A stretch of DNA of 64,000 bases from assembly GCA_028023455.1 (NCBI GenBank), contig JAQFVV010006238.1, forward strand, positions 2,239,478-2,303,477. Reading direction: 5' to 3'. Position numbers and translations under genes: made by a program. Each line of letters begins with the position of its first letter. Position 1 is the first letter of the stretch. This document shows, in pieces, positions 46,303 through 56,589 of this stretch. The notes beneath the pieces are model-generated. The model was not told the origin of the DNA. It ran no database searches and saw only the letters and a program-made list of their open reading frames with translations. Origin of the DNA: Epiperipatus broadwayi (Eukaryota; Onychophora; Udeonychophora; Euonychophora; Peripatidae).

Positions 46303-46560
46303 TGCATGCTTATCTCAAGGATTTATCAACACTATTACCTTTACAATGGGCCATAGATAATCCTGAACATAAGTTTATCTTTCTCGATCTCCAAAATGCA
46401 ATGGGCCATACATTCAAGGCCATTGTCACCAATATGGCATGCATCGAGCATAATGATTCTAAATGGAAAATCAAAGAGGCATGATATATAGCTAACAACC
46501 CTAATGCCATAAATATGAAGGAAACCTCTTTCTCCCTTACATGATTTGTATATATTTAAA
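46303..46560 (+). pseudogene. PLE GIY-YIG C-terminal fragment
   Basis: The frame reads YLKDLSTLLPLQWAIDNPEH, then HTFKAIVTN and HNDSKWKIKEA, a stop, then YIANNPNAINMK. It lines up with ASLSTHFMQHQYLY through NDSKRKIKEACYISNNINAI of the 36-kb copy. The YYGET core is missing, so only the end of the nuclease domain remains. Confidence 0.55.
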
Positions 46561-46944
46561 TAAATTCACTGCCTATATATAGATACATGTGAACTCAAAT
46601 TACACATCTCTCAATGCTATAAATACGAAGACATAATTTGCCCTCAAAAGCATTATGCTTCAATAAAGACATTCATTATTAACTTTTCTTAGGACAGTGC
46701 TTAAATGCATATACTTATAAATTGTTTTAAACAGAATATATGTATAAACATATACAAAACAAGCTTTAAGTTTGTAAAGTTAGCAAAATTTGCCTAGTGC
46801 ACTTTCAACTAATTAATTGTAGAAATCATAGTCATGTCATTGACAGTGGAAAGAAAACTGTGGGACTTATTAAATAGATAAGAATAAGTAATTAGCATAT
46901 CTGATTGGCATATTAGTTGTTTAAGTTGGCCATTTTTTTCAAAA

Positions 46945-47600
46945 GGTTAACACAATAATTTTTTGTAAATAGTGTATTTGTCTCTGATGATGTGACAGGC
47001 CTTTTTCACCTTGTGGGTGCCATTGTTGCATTCAGAACAGACAACACAAGCAGATGTAGGCTCAAAGGTATGGTCAGAGTTGGATTTGTATTCATAAAAA
47101 ATTGATCTGGCACCAGTTTGAGTTTTGGCATGATTATATAGATACTGGTGTTGCACAGTTCAGGTGAACTGGTTGACATGCTATTCCCTGTAATGTGGGT
47201 GTATGCAATTCTGTATACTATTTGTGACTTGGTTAGGCAGAATATCTTTTGTATTGTTGATGAGCTGCTTATGTGTGGAAGGGATGCAAAGTCCTATTTG
47301 ATGAGTTAAATAGCAGATTTTAGTAATGTGATGGGTGACCCCAGGGATGTAAAGTAATGATGTCCAGGGTTTATCATTGTTTGCTAAGGGTGGGTGTTTG
47401 TATTTGGAATAAAAATCTTTAACAGTTTGAATCAAAGTTATGTTTTTATATCCGATGTTGCATATACTCTGTTTGTTACATTTCTCCAAGATACTGCTTA
47501 CTAAAATTTTTGACATTATAAATTGTTTTTTATTGTAACTTCTCCCAATGCTTGAATATGATCCACTGTTTAAAACCATTTTTAAATCTATCTCCATTTT
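46945..47600 (-). pseudogene. PLE linker and GIY-YIG fragment
   Basis: Two minus-strand frames run in series. 47181-47597 has the region after the RT: IYKNI-like NIGYKNITLIQTVKDFYSKY and LYIPGVTHHITKICYLT, similar to the PLE linker block with IPGV..KI, ending NNTKDILPNQVTN. 46947-47156 continues with MQHQYLYNHAKTQTGARSIF, then PTSACVVCSECNNGTHKVKK. The YIG core between them is lost or shifted. Compared with 36370-36597 it is a close homologue (MQHQYLY shared), with extra Cys residues. Confidence 0.55.
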
Positions 47601-47611
47601 TTTTTGGTTGG

Positions 47612-48520
47612 TTTTAAGTTTAAATTTCCCTGTAGATAAGTAACATTTATCTGGTCAAGATCTTATATAGAATTAATAGAAATTTTCTAATGTTTCATTT
47701 TTTGAATATCAGTATTATTTATTGCAATTTTCTAATCACCCGGTATATCTTTATCATTTAGACTTTTTTTTTTCACTATTTTTAAAACAATAATAATTAC
47801 ATCATTTTCTGGAGTGTTCCTCTTCTTCATAAATTTATATGCCCATTTCACCATTTTCTTTATAATGCTTGACATTTCAGAAGATGTATTTTTCTTCCCC
47901 ATATGGCGTAGCATCGGCCAGGAGGAGAGCTTTTCAACAACCGTCTGCAAACTGCTTGAATTATTTCATTTTCTTGTTCTTTAATATTATACAATTTATT
48001 GTAGGATTTTCCCACATATTTCAGGGTTTTACTTCTCTTTTTAATAATTGTTTCATATTTTCTTCTTATTGTGACATTCTTTTCTATAGTTTATCTTGCC
48101 AACTTGTAATCTATTTTTTCTTATATCATTTTAATTCTTTTTCTTACTATTTTACAGTGCTTTAGATATTCATTTCTTTTTAATGAACCATTTTTAAATA
48201 CTTTCATTTTTTTTCTTTTTTCATACATTTCTTTGTCTTAATAGATTGTCAGTTATCTGGCTAATTTCAGTCAAATCTTATCATCTTCATAGTTTATTAA
48301 TATTGTAAAATAATTAGCAAGTTCTCATTTAAATTTATTGGACTGTTTCTGAATGTTAGCATTTTCTGTTCTTATTGTGTTACTTAATGGTTTTCATCTC
48401 CCTAGTTTTACATTAATATGTATTTTACTTCTCACTAACAGATGATCATTTCTTATGTTGAATCTGTTTTCTTTCAGCTAAATGTAATTCTATTCTGATG
48501 TATTTCATTTCAACATCCAT
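47612..48520 (-). mobile_element. RTE copy, middle part (continues the 45910-46298 piece)
   Basis: TTTAAATTTCCCTGTAGATA resumes the RTE match (compare 42450-42480). The sequence then follows the RT N-terminal region near 47750-47880 and the endonuclease-to-RT linker up to about 48440-48520. A SINE has inserted at 47892-47957. No intact frame. Confidence 0.6.
47892..47957 (-). mobile_element. tRNA-derived SINE (family A), short copy
   Basis: CATATGGCGTAGCATCGGCC, then ACAACCGTCTGCAAACTGCT, matches the SINE at 6561-6666 (CATATGACATAGCATCGGTT, AATAACTGTCTGCAACCAAC). It interrupts the RTE copy, so this SINE is the younger of the two. Confidence 0.6.
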
Positions 48521-48524
48521 TCCA

Positions 48525-48940
48525 AAACACATTGTGAATTTTTTCTTGTAGTCTTGAAAAAAACTATTTCCTCTCAAGTTTTATTGCTTCTGAAGCCATG
48601 TTAAAGCAGCTTTTTTCACATCATCATTACTATTAAACTTCTGACTCCATGCTAATTTTATAAGGAGATCACATGTGAAACAGTTCATTGAAATGAAGAT
48701 ATGCCTGTACATTATACATAAAAGAACTTTTAATTGTCTTCACTGCTTTAGTTTCAAGTTAAAAGTTTAGACATGACTCTGTCTTTAAAACATAAAAATA
48801 AAGAATGGATTGTATGCTTGTCAGAGTAATATATTGTCTTTTTCTATTAATGTTGAAGACTTTATCATATTACAGTTATATTCTTTTTTTATGTTCTGTA
48901 CTCTATGGAATTCAATTGACCAATTTACTAAACATTTACC
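48525..48940. other. AT-rich DNA, possible RTE continuation
   Basis: Beyond 48520 the RTE match fades. No other feature. Confidence 0.4.
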
Positions 48941-48944
48941 TTCT

Positions 48945-49095
48945 TATTAAGATTAACTATATACTCAGTCACTAACCATTAGCTGGATGGATACCTAGTT
49001 TGACTATCTAAAAAAATGTCATACCTAAACAACATCACAAATTATTAGATTCAAACCCCACTATAAACTGCACTTTTTGTATTGCAAATCATAAA
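48945..49095 (-). mobile_element. SINE, family C
   Basis: Read on the + strand, CAGTCACTAACCATTAGCTG, GGATGGATACCTAGTTTGAC and TTAGATTCAAACCCCACT (B-box-like) appear in the reverse of the family order, so the copy lies on the minus strand. Confidence 0.4.
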
Positions 49096-49398
49096 TTTTA
49101 AATTGGTTTTTGAAAAAATTAAATAAGATTCCCTACTAATGTGAAGCTTTGCTTTGAAAGTTTAATGGATTGTTTATTGAGGACTTTTTCCTGTGATATT
49201 TTGGGAATTATCAGACTACTGTGTTTGGATCCTAATTTCAACATATATTTAATATTTATCTAGCAGTTTTTTCAGGTATTTTATGTGGTTGCTGCACTTT
49301 TTGTAGAGTCCTTCCAAGTTGTCTTAAGTTTACAGTCATTAAACTTTATTTTGAATATTGCATATATATTTATATTAAATTTAAGCGTAAACAGATAA

Positions 49399-49644
49399 TA
49401 TAATAACGTGAAAGCTAAACACCTTCAAACAGATACGCTTTAAAAATGCTTAAGTAACAGCCAATCAGATGGAATAATGGCATCACATGGGACTCCAAGT
49501 TCTAAAACACAAGCCAGAACTATTTCTGGCTTGTGTTTTAGAACTTGGAGTCCCATGTGATGCCATTATTCCATCTGATTGGCTGTTACTTAAGCATTTT
49601 TAAAGCGTATCTGTTTGAAGGTGTTTAGCTTTCACGTTATTATA
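49399..49644. repeat. Perfect 246-bp palindrome (121-bp arms, 4-nt centre)
   Basis: Arms 49399-49519 and 49524-49644 are exact reverse complements, by base-by-base reading. The spacer is CTAT. No frame is meaningful. TA/AT dinucleotides flank both sides (ATAATA before, ATATAT after), so a TA target is possible but not proved. Perfect arms imply a very recent foldback insertion, gene conversion between arms, or an assembly or library fold-over. The arm end CACAAGCCAGAA also occurs in the hammerhead at 23711-23769. Confidence 0.95.
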
Positions 49645-49649
49645 ATATA

Positions 49650-52030
49650 TATTTATATAAAACTAATACATTTATTTCCAGTTTCCCTCAATAAATTTAA
49701 CCTCTACTTAATCAACAAAAGACATTTGAATGATAGTAAAAGATGATTTTAATATTTATTTTTTATGCTTTTTTAATCACAATAACACTATATTACCTAA
49801 TATTAAATGTTCCATAAAACTAACATACCTTAAAAAATAATAAAGTTAACAAGATATAATAATTATCATAAAATTAAAATAAAGAATTTAAATATTTTTA
49901 ACATTATTTTAAAATAAGAAACTTTTTTTTAAAAAAAATTATATTTAAAATTTTGAATAAAATGACATTTGAGATTGATTACTGGCTATTATTAATATAT
50001 TTTTTAAAAAATCTGAATCTTTGATAATTTTAGTAGAATCAAAACCCTAGATAGAAGACAATAGTGTTCTTTGCCTACAAAATAAATATTAAATTATTTA
50101 GTAATTTGTTTTTAAATATTTATTTAATAATAATATTGATAAAGATGAAAAAGAAAAATATATTACTACTTGAATTTGGTCAATATATGCACATAATGTA
50201 CATTTGATATAAAACAAATACAATATTATATATATGGTCAATTTCTTTTAACAACTAATTTTAAAAAGAATGTAATTAATATTGTATTGAAAAACCTTTT
50301 TTTTATAATTAAAAGTTTTTTTTATAATTAAAAATAGTTTTATATTGAAATAATTCATTTTGTTTATAATATAAAAATGTAATTATTAATATTGTATATA
50401 TCTGATAGCAAATACTTTATTTTAACATTTTTATATTAGAAATTGTCTGTGTTTTTTTTAATAATAAAAAGTATAAGTCCAATTGGAATTTTGAAAATTT
50501 GATTGCAATGAAGAAGAAATCAATTATATACTGTGTGTCACATCAAATTCATGCATAAAGCTTTGTATTTTTTGCTGTATTTTCCCAAAATCAATTCTCA
50601 TTTTATTTTGTTTACAAATACTTTTAAACCATGATCAGGAATGGAATCATTAAAACAGAAAACAAAAATTTACATGCTATAGCATATGCCTTTACCAGCT
50701 TGGATAATGATTTATTTATTTTTTTACTTTTATATAACATTTAATATATTTATACGTACATGTTATGTATTTATAAGTTTATTATACATAATCTGAGATG
50801 GAAAGCATGCAATTTTATAGCTTAATTATATATTTTTTAATAATACTATAAAACTATTTTTAATATTTTTTGTTACTATTATGCAAATTTGAATAATATT
50901 TTAAAATATTATTTAAAAAATAATTATTATTTCTAAATATATATATAAATATGCTTTAAAAATATTTCTATTTGGACATACAATCTGATTTTTTTTTTTT
51001 ACTTCTGAATAAATACATATATAATAAAAGAAATGTTGGATAAGAAAATGCCTTTTTTCAACAGAAAATGAATTAAAAAGTACTCTGTTACAGGGTTAAT
51101 AAATATTGTTTTGAACTCCAATTGATGAGTATTATATATAATGTTATACATATTATGTATAGTGTAATGGTAGTGGGGTATTTATTGTTTTGCCAACTTG
51201 GATATTTTTTATTAAGCTTCTCTCAATAAAATTAATAATTATCATTGTATATTACTAAACAGCAAGCAGTTATGTTTCCTGATTATCCCCATCCCTCCAA
51301 ATTAAAATCTATCATTGTGAAATTTGAAAGAAAGCATTCCCCCTCTCAAAAATAACTTATTTTGACAAATTGGTTTCGTCACTGTGCTATACATGATATC
51401 GAGTTGAAAGCCTCCCTAATATGATTTTTCTTTATTTTCTATCTAATAAATCAATTTAAATTCTTAGTTTATTCTTAACGTGTGTAACATATGTAATTTG
51501 TTTAACCAATTGTTTAATTTGCAAGACATTATAATTAGCACAAATGAACAGGAAAATGAAGCTTGTAATGTTTTTAAAAAGAACAACAAAATATTTAATA
51601 GTAAATGATACAATTAAAATTAATATCTTCCCATTCATAATCTTAGAAATTATTTCCAATGACAAATAAATAAATAAAAAACATAGAATAACTCTAAAAA
51701 TTGATGTGATGGACAAATTATTATGTTGTATGAAAAAAACAAGTTTAATCTCCAGGTACATTTAGGTAATCAATATTGATTTGTAAATGTAACAATAAAT
51801 TCCTGTTTGTTTAAAAGAGATAAATAATGTCTATTTTATATTAATGATAATTTACAATTACGAAAATAAAATCAGATAAAACAAAAAATGTATATATTTA
51901 CTTTTTTTTTTTATTAGAAAAAGAACATTAAATAATACATATTAATCGAATGAAATAGCTTACAGATGAATAATTGTTATGTATTTTAGTTCAAATCACT
52001 TTTCTTCTTTTTTTGTCTTTATTATCAGAA
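49650..52030. other. Very AT-rich non-coding DNA
   Basis: The most AT-rich stretch of the window, with many (TA)n and homopolymer runs (49922-49938, 50990-51000, 51901-51914). The 101-codon minus frame at 51456-51761 is hydrophobic, AT-driven and without a recognised family. No element ends. Confidence 0.5.
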
Positions 52031-52036
52031 ATACTT

Positions 52037-52142
52037 TCCTAGTTCTTGGTCTTGTTTTCAGTAGCATCTTCATTCTTATTTTTTTTGGTCATGAAAATCG
52101 TTTGAGAATCATCTGGAAACATTTGAGTCGATGGGTCTAGCT
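52037..52142 (-). other. Possible C-terminal coding remnant, lysine-rich end
   Basis: A minus-strand frame reads LDPSTQMFPDDSQTIFMTKK, then NKNEDATENKTKN and a stop. The mixed composition and acidic-to-lysine-rich end look protein-like. Just upstream the same frame meets TAA; an AG at the left edge gives a weak possible splice site. Further upstream (52150-52300) shifted frames such as EYISCHHYALKAA appear, which would suit a decayed retrocopy. I do not recognise the protein. Confidence 0.2.
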
Positions 52143-52144
52143 TT

Positions 52145-53165
52145 TATTTAATCCATAGTTCATTACTCAGCAAGAGGTTTGGGAAAGGTATAATTATATT
52201 GGTTAGAGCAACATTTTATTTAAGCAGCCTTTAGGGCATAGTGATGACAGGAGATGTACTCTAGAGATGTTTATCTATGCATATTGGGTATTTTCAAAGT
52301 ATGTTCTGGGATTTTCATAACTTTAGCAGTTAAAAAGATTTCTCACTGTTCGATTTCAGCTACTTTGCAAGTTCTGTTTTATTTCTTCCAAACTCACTAT
52401 TACCTAAACCTGCTTAGCTATTCTTCTGATTGTCACTTGCTAACTTTCTACTGATCAGCTTTTTACAAATATAAAATATGGAATAAACAAAATTTGCTTG
52501 ACTCAGTTTATTTACGCCATTCAATCAGTCCCTGCTGTAATTCAAAAATCAGGTTGCCTTTTTTTTTTCATTTGAAATTTTACTTCATAAATCAAATTAG
52601 GATTTAATCCACAATTAAAATTATCTCCAAACAACAATCTGTTACTTTTTCTATTGTTATATGCTTTTCAATGCTATAATGTTGTTTGGCAACACCTTCC
52701 CTCTTAAATTTTAATTACTGATGAAAATAAAACAACAATAATAAAAGCAGTATGCATTTCTTCTTAATAATATTTTCTATTTCTTAAAAATACATCGAAT
52801 ACAAAATATAATTGCTTTTAGCAACAACACACATACTTTACAATGAAGTAAAATTTTAATTGATCTTTTAATTTTGTTTAGTGATACTTAACTTCATCAA
52901 TTATTTACAACTCACTTTATAAAAATCTGTATCATTTTTATTTTTTTTTATTCTAATTTCAGATGATTGTATAGAGGCATAATATCAACAATTAATCTTT
53001 GTAATTAATAGAAATCACTTTTTTAAATATTAATAAAGCCCTCATTCTATCTCCTTTATATAACCTAATAGACATTATGCAGTTGGATAGAATAAGTTAT
53101 ATATTGAAAGATAATACATTGTACAGGCTTAAACCTGCATTTATATATGTAATATATGCGGGGTT
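52145..53165. other. AT-rich non-coding DNA
   Basis: Apart from the possible retrocopy continuation (to about 52330), no feature recognised. Confidence 0.4.
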
Positions 53166-53168
53166 CGA

Positions 53169-53382
53169 ACTCAGATTTTCACACGACCCACCACTCTCGG
53201 TGCCATCTCATATTGCTGACCCACCTGATCACACACATGTTGAAAAGATAAATAATCACCAATATACATATTTCATGCTAAACCAGCAATCATCAGTTGG
53301 TCTAGATTACTAACGTGTGTGATCAGGTGGGTCAGCAATATGAGATGGCACCGAGAGTGGTGGGTCATGTGAAAATCTGAGT
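53169..53382. mobile_element. Foldback element with a hammerhead motif in its loop
   Basis: Arms 53169-53236 and 53315-53382 pair over 68 bp with one mismatch (ACACGACC against GGTCATGT). The 78-nt spacer is almost entirely the hammerhead-like motif at 53252-53310. The arms are less AT-rich than the flanks and start at CTCAGATTTTCACAC. The left outer flank GGGTTCGAAC is B-box-like. The near-identity of the arms marks a young structure. I know no standard family with this layout. Confidence 0.85.
53252..53310 (-). ncRNA. Type I hammerhead ribozyme candidate, third family
   Basis: Minus strand, in order: GTAATC (distal stem I), bulge TAG, ACCAA (proximal stem I), core CTGATGA, T, stem-loop II TGCT-GGTTT-AGCA, T, GAA, stem III ATA-TG-TAT, A (position 17), then TTGGT and GATTAT closing stem I. 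Proximal stem I is 5 of 5, distal 6 of 6 with one G-U, and stem II 4 of 4 with a U/U mismatch at its base. The cleavage triplet is AUA, allowed by the NUH rule. All core bases are present. The combination of five independent pairings and both core boxes is unlikely by chance. Confidence 0.7.
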
Positions 53383-53384
53383 AT

Positions 53385-54270
53385 GTACTAGTTGGTACTT
53401 GATTATCCCATTATCTCATAAACAATAACTATTTGAACAAGACATTTATTTTTTATATTGCGCGATGTTTTTATATAGTGACATCTGCAAAGCACATGGG
53501 TATTAGCTTATTGGCTTATTGATATTAATAACTATTTGAATAATTTTATTGATTAAATACTATAGAAAGTTTTGAAACAGTAAATATTTTGCTGTCAGAT
53601 TGCTATAAGGTGGTTATCAAAGTTCTTTATTCATTTTTACTTCTTAGTCATCACATTTTTATGTTGTTTCACATGGATGTTGACTTTTTTCACAAGTTGA
53701 TTTTCTCAAATTTTGTTTAATGCTTTATTTTTATAGCTCACTTATGGGTAACTGTCAATTATGATGAATAGCATATCTTTTTTATTGGTAGCCAGTCATG
53801 TAATGACAGCCAAATTATTAACTCACCTGTCTAAATCCTGTTTACACTTTCTGATTTAAATGTTAGGGTATTTTTTTTATGAATGGAGAAAATTCTATAT
53901 CAGTCAGTGTTTATAAAGTTTGTTAACACAAAACTTGAAATTAAGTCACACACCTACTATGAGTTGCCAAAATGTCTTTGCTAGCTTTTCTATCAGAGGA
54001 GATATCTGTCAAAAAAAAAATCTCCAGTACTGGTGATACTAGAATGAATTTCTAAGAAAATGGCCAACCAGTAATGTAATACTGATGATGATCATGCTTT
54101 ATTACTTGTTTGTAGCATCTTATTGTCTAGCTGTGATAATCTTCTGTTGGCCAAAACTTAACATAATAGCTCCTCTCTTTTTCCTTTTATGGGATTTTCA
54201 TATTCCCAATTTTAATTACCCATGCTTTAAAAAACAAAAGAAAATTCTGTATTCAAATGTAGAAGTAATG
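53385..54270. other. AT-rich non-coding DNA
   Basis: No supported feature. The frame beginning 54085 is hydrophobic and unrecognised. Confidence 0.5.
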
Positions 54271-54274
54271 ATAA

Positions 54275-54475
54275 TAGACAGATAGTTGAGGTCTTAAATG
54301 GGATCTCAAAAGATTGTGTACAATCTGGAAAGAGACTATATGTGAGATAAGTGAAATAAGGGAAGTTAATGGTGAGATATGGGAAGGCTATGGATTTGAA
54401 GAAACTGAATTAAACAGATAGACTCTCATCTTGTAGTGGATTGATAATGATTGAAAATGACAATGATGATGAATT
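54275..54475 (+). mobile_element. RTE 3' end, strongly 5'-truncated
   Basis: It follows the last about 200 bp of the 26.7-kb RTE: GGGATCTCAAAAGATTGT, GGAAAGAGACTATATGTGAG, CTTGTAGTGGATTGATAATG, then ATGACAATGATGATGAA as the repeat tail. Substitutions are many. It confirms the family 3' end. Confidence 0.75.
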
Positions 54476-54479
54476 CACA

Positions 54480-55375
54480 ATATATGTCAATCTACGTATA
54501 ACCATTTAATGTGTATTTAATGTACATGTATGTAGTATTTGTACACGTAACTATATACATGTTTTAAAAAGCATACATTACACAGATTAATAATGTCCTT
54601 GAATTTGACTATCTGCAATTTATGGCTTGGAATCGTATGTCGCAGCCAATAGGAGGCTACTGTATATATATATTTAAATTATCTATGTATTATTAATTTT
54701 TTTATTAAATTTCTTTTTTTAATAAAATTAAGCAAATATTTCAGATGTCAATTTCAATCATTATTTATTGCATAAAACTCTTTTATTGTCTATATAAGAC
54801 GAATTATTAGAATAAAAACACAAAATAAATGTTTAAAAATAGTTATTCCATCCTTCATCCCCCCTCCCCTCTTATTTTTTCTGATAATTTATAAAACTCA
54901 AAGCTTGCAGCTTTGTTTTGTTTTTTAGCTATACTTTAGATATAATAAGATAAAACTCAGAATGAAATATAGTTCAATTTCAATAGCCATAGCACATATG
55001 TCTGAAAACTATTTTATGGTTTGATTTATGCATTTTTCTTTCACAGTGAGCAACTTTCAATACATCACATAAATGAATATTCTGCCACTTTTGTAGAAAT
55101 AGTAGGGTTTTATTGGTGTTATAAAAAAAAAATCTTACAACAGTATTTGGATTGTTCTACCTTTTTTTTAGCTCTTTCTCTAAATATTTTTAATATATCT
55201 TTTAATGCCAGCTAAATGATTTATGATTGCTACTTGACATTTGGGCATATTTATATAAATACTTTGGGCTCCTATTTTAAGAAAGTGTTGAAATGTGAGT
55301 TTTACTTTTAAATTGCTTTTAATATTTAAACTATAAATAATGTATATTTTTAATCATATTTAAGTTAAGAGTTTC
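54480..55375. other. AT-rich non-coding DNA
   Basis: No supported feature. Confidence 0.5.
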
Positions 55376-55379
55376 CAAA

Positions 55380-55540
55380 TAACCCACTACAGGTCGAGCT
55401 TTTATAGCAGTTCCTCATAGAGGAACAGTGAAAAAGATATTGCCCAGTTTGATCATTTTCAATTGGTGAGAGTTTAGCCTCCATTTTAAAAATGGCTAGA
55501 TCTTCATTAATTAAATCATATTGGATAATTAATTGAATTT
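55380..55540 (-). mobile_element. SINE family C, 3' part
   Basis: CAGTTCCTCATAGAGGAACA and GCCCAGTTTGATCATTTTCA, then TTGGTGAGAGTTTAGCCTCC, parallel 60310-60410 (GGTTCTCTCTAGCAACCTTT, ACCAGTTTTGACAATTTCCA, TTGTAAGAGTTTCCTC). These correspond to the 3' part of the 34.0-kb copy in reverse orientation. Confidence 0.35.
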
Positions 55541-55544
55541 ATTT

Positions 55545-56435
55545 GATTAATTCAAACTGTTGTCATAGAGTTTGGCTGCCAGATATCTTATTTTTCAATA
55601 CGCTCACAAAGGTGCATTTGGATTGGCTAAAAATTTATCAACATCCCATAATTCAGTTCCTTGCTACATAATCTATACGATCACAACAGAATTATTTGGA
55701 CTCTCTTAGCTAAATAAATATATCAGTGGTTGTGATATGTTCTGTAATTTAATTTTTATTGTGAAACAATGAATTTTGAGGGATGCGTATATCAGATATC
55801 ACTTCATATATAATATTAATACATTTATCAGAGCAACTTATTAATTTCTAGGAATATTTTTTATTGAAAAAGTGTCTCTATTATTTAATCATAACTTGAT
55901 TGCTTTTCATGTGTAATATGTCTTCGTTTTTAAATAAAACTTTTCATAAATGATATTTGTATGGCAAGTTAGTTCTATAGAAGCTTTTCTAGAAATTATA
56001 GTATATTTTGAGCAAAATATTGAGAAAATGCAATTCATCTAAATGAAATGCCATGGTGTTTGTGTAGAAGATTAGAGGGAGCAGAGTTAGAAGTTTGTTA
56101 ACTGAATAAAGTAATAAAAATTATCACACTTTGATTAGTTGAATGGAATTGTGCTCATCTTGCCACTTGATTATTTGACTAATTTCCTAGGCATCCATAT
56201 GATTACTTATTTTATCTAAGATTGTAAAAGTATGCTACAAGAACCAGGTCAAGCAAATGTGAGTTTTTCATTATTCTGATTTATTCTTTCAATTTTATTG
56301 GATTTTTGAGATCACAGGCTCATGGAATAGACAAAAGTCTCTCTAATACACATTTAATTTTTATCTGAAAATTCTTCTGTTGTCAAGTTTCATTGGTTTA
56401 TTTATTAATTGGTTACAATTTTCAAAATATTATTG
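55545..56435. other. AT-rich non-coding DNA
   Basis: No supported feature. Confidence 0.5.
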
Positions 56436-56439
56436 ACCT

Positions 56440-56585
56440 TCTACTTGTTAGAAGAGTATTTACTGTCTTGCATAGTTTAATGCAAGACACTGGACTTTAG
56501 GTTCCATGAATCATTGCTTTAGCTCTGTTATTTTGGGTGCTTGAACTTTTTTATGAACTGCTGAGCAACAAACCATTTATTATTA
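56440..56585 (+). mobile_element. SINE, family B
   Basis: GCAAGACACTGGACTTTAGG, then GGTTCCATGAATCATTGC, and the tail GGTGCTTGAACTTTTTTATG followed by AACTGCTGAGCAACAAACC. The tail matches 23555-23590 closely and extends it. Confidence 0.45.
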
Positions 56586-56589
56586 TAAT

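Larger units (their letters stand above)
46300..47610. mobile_element. PLE (second family) fragments in tail-to-tail orientation inside an RTE
   Basis: A + strand GIY-YIG end (46303-46560) and a minus-strand GIY-YIG region (46945-47600) face each other with their 3' ends inward, separated by about 380 bp of tail sequence. Both belong to the family seen at 36185-36800. The block lies exactly where the RTE copy is interrupted (46298/47612), so the PLE inserted later than the RTE. Confidence 0.6.

Noticed and set aside
51456-51761. 101-codon minus-strand frame
   Set aside because: Very AT-rich region; peptide is I/F/L-rich without family resemblance.
54085-54285. 66-codon hydrophobic frame as a membrane protein exon
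   Set aside because: No splice context or recognisable family; runs directly into the RTE fragment.
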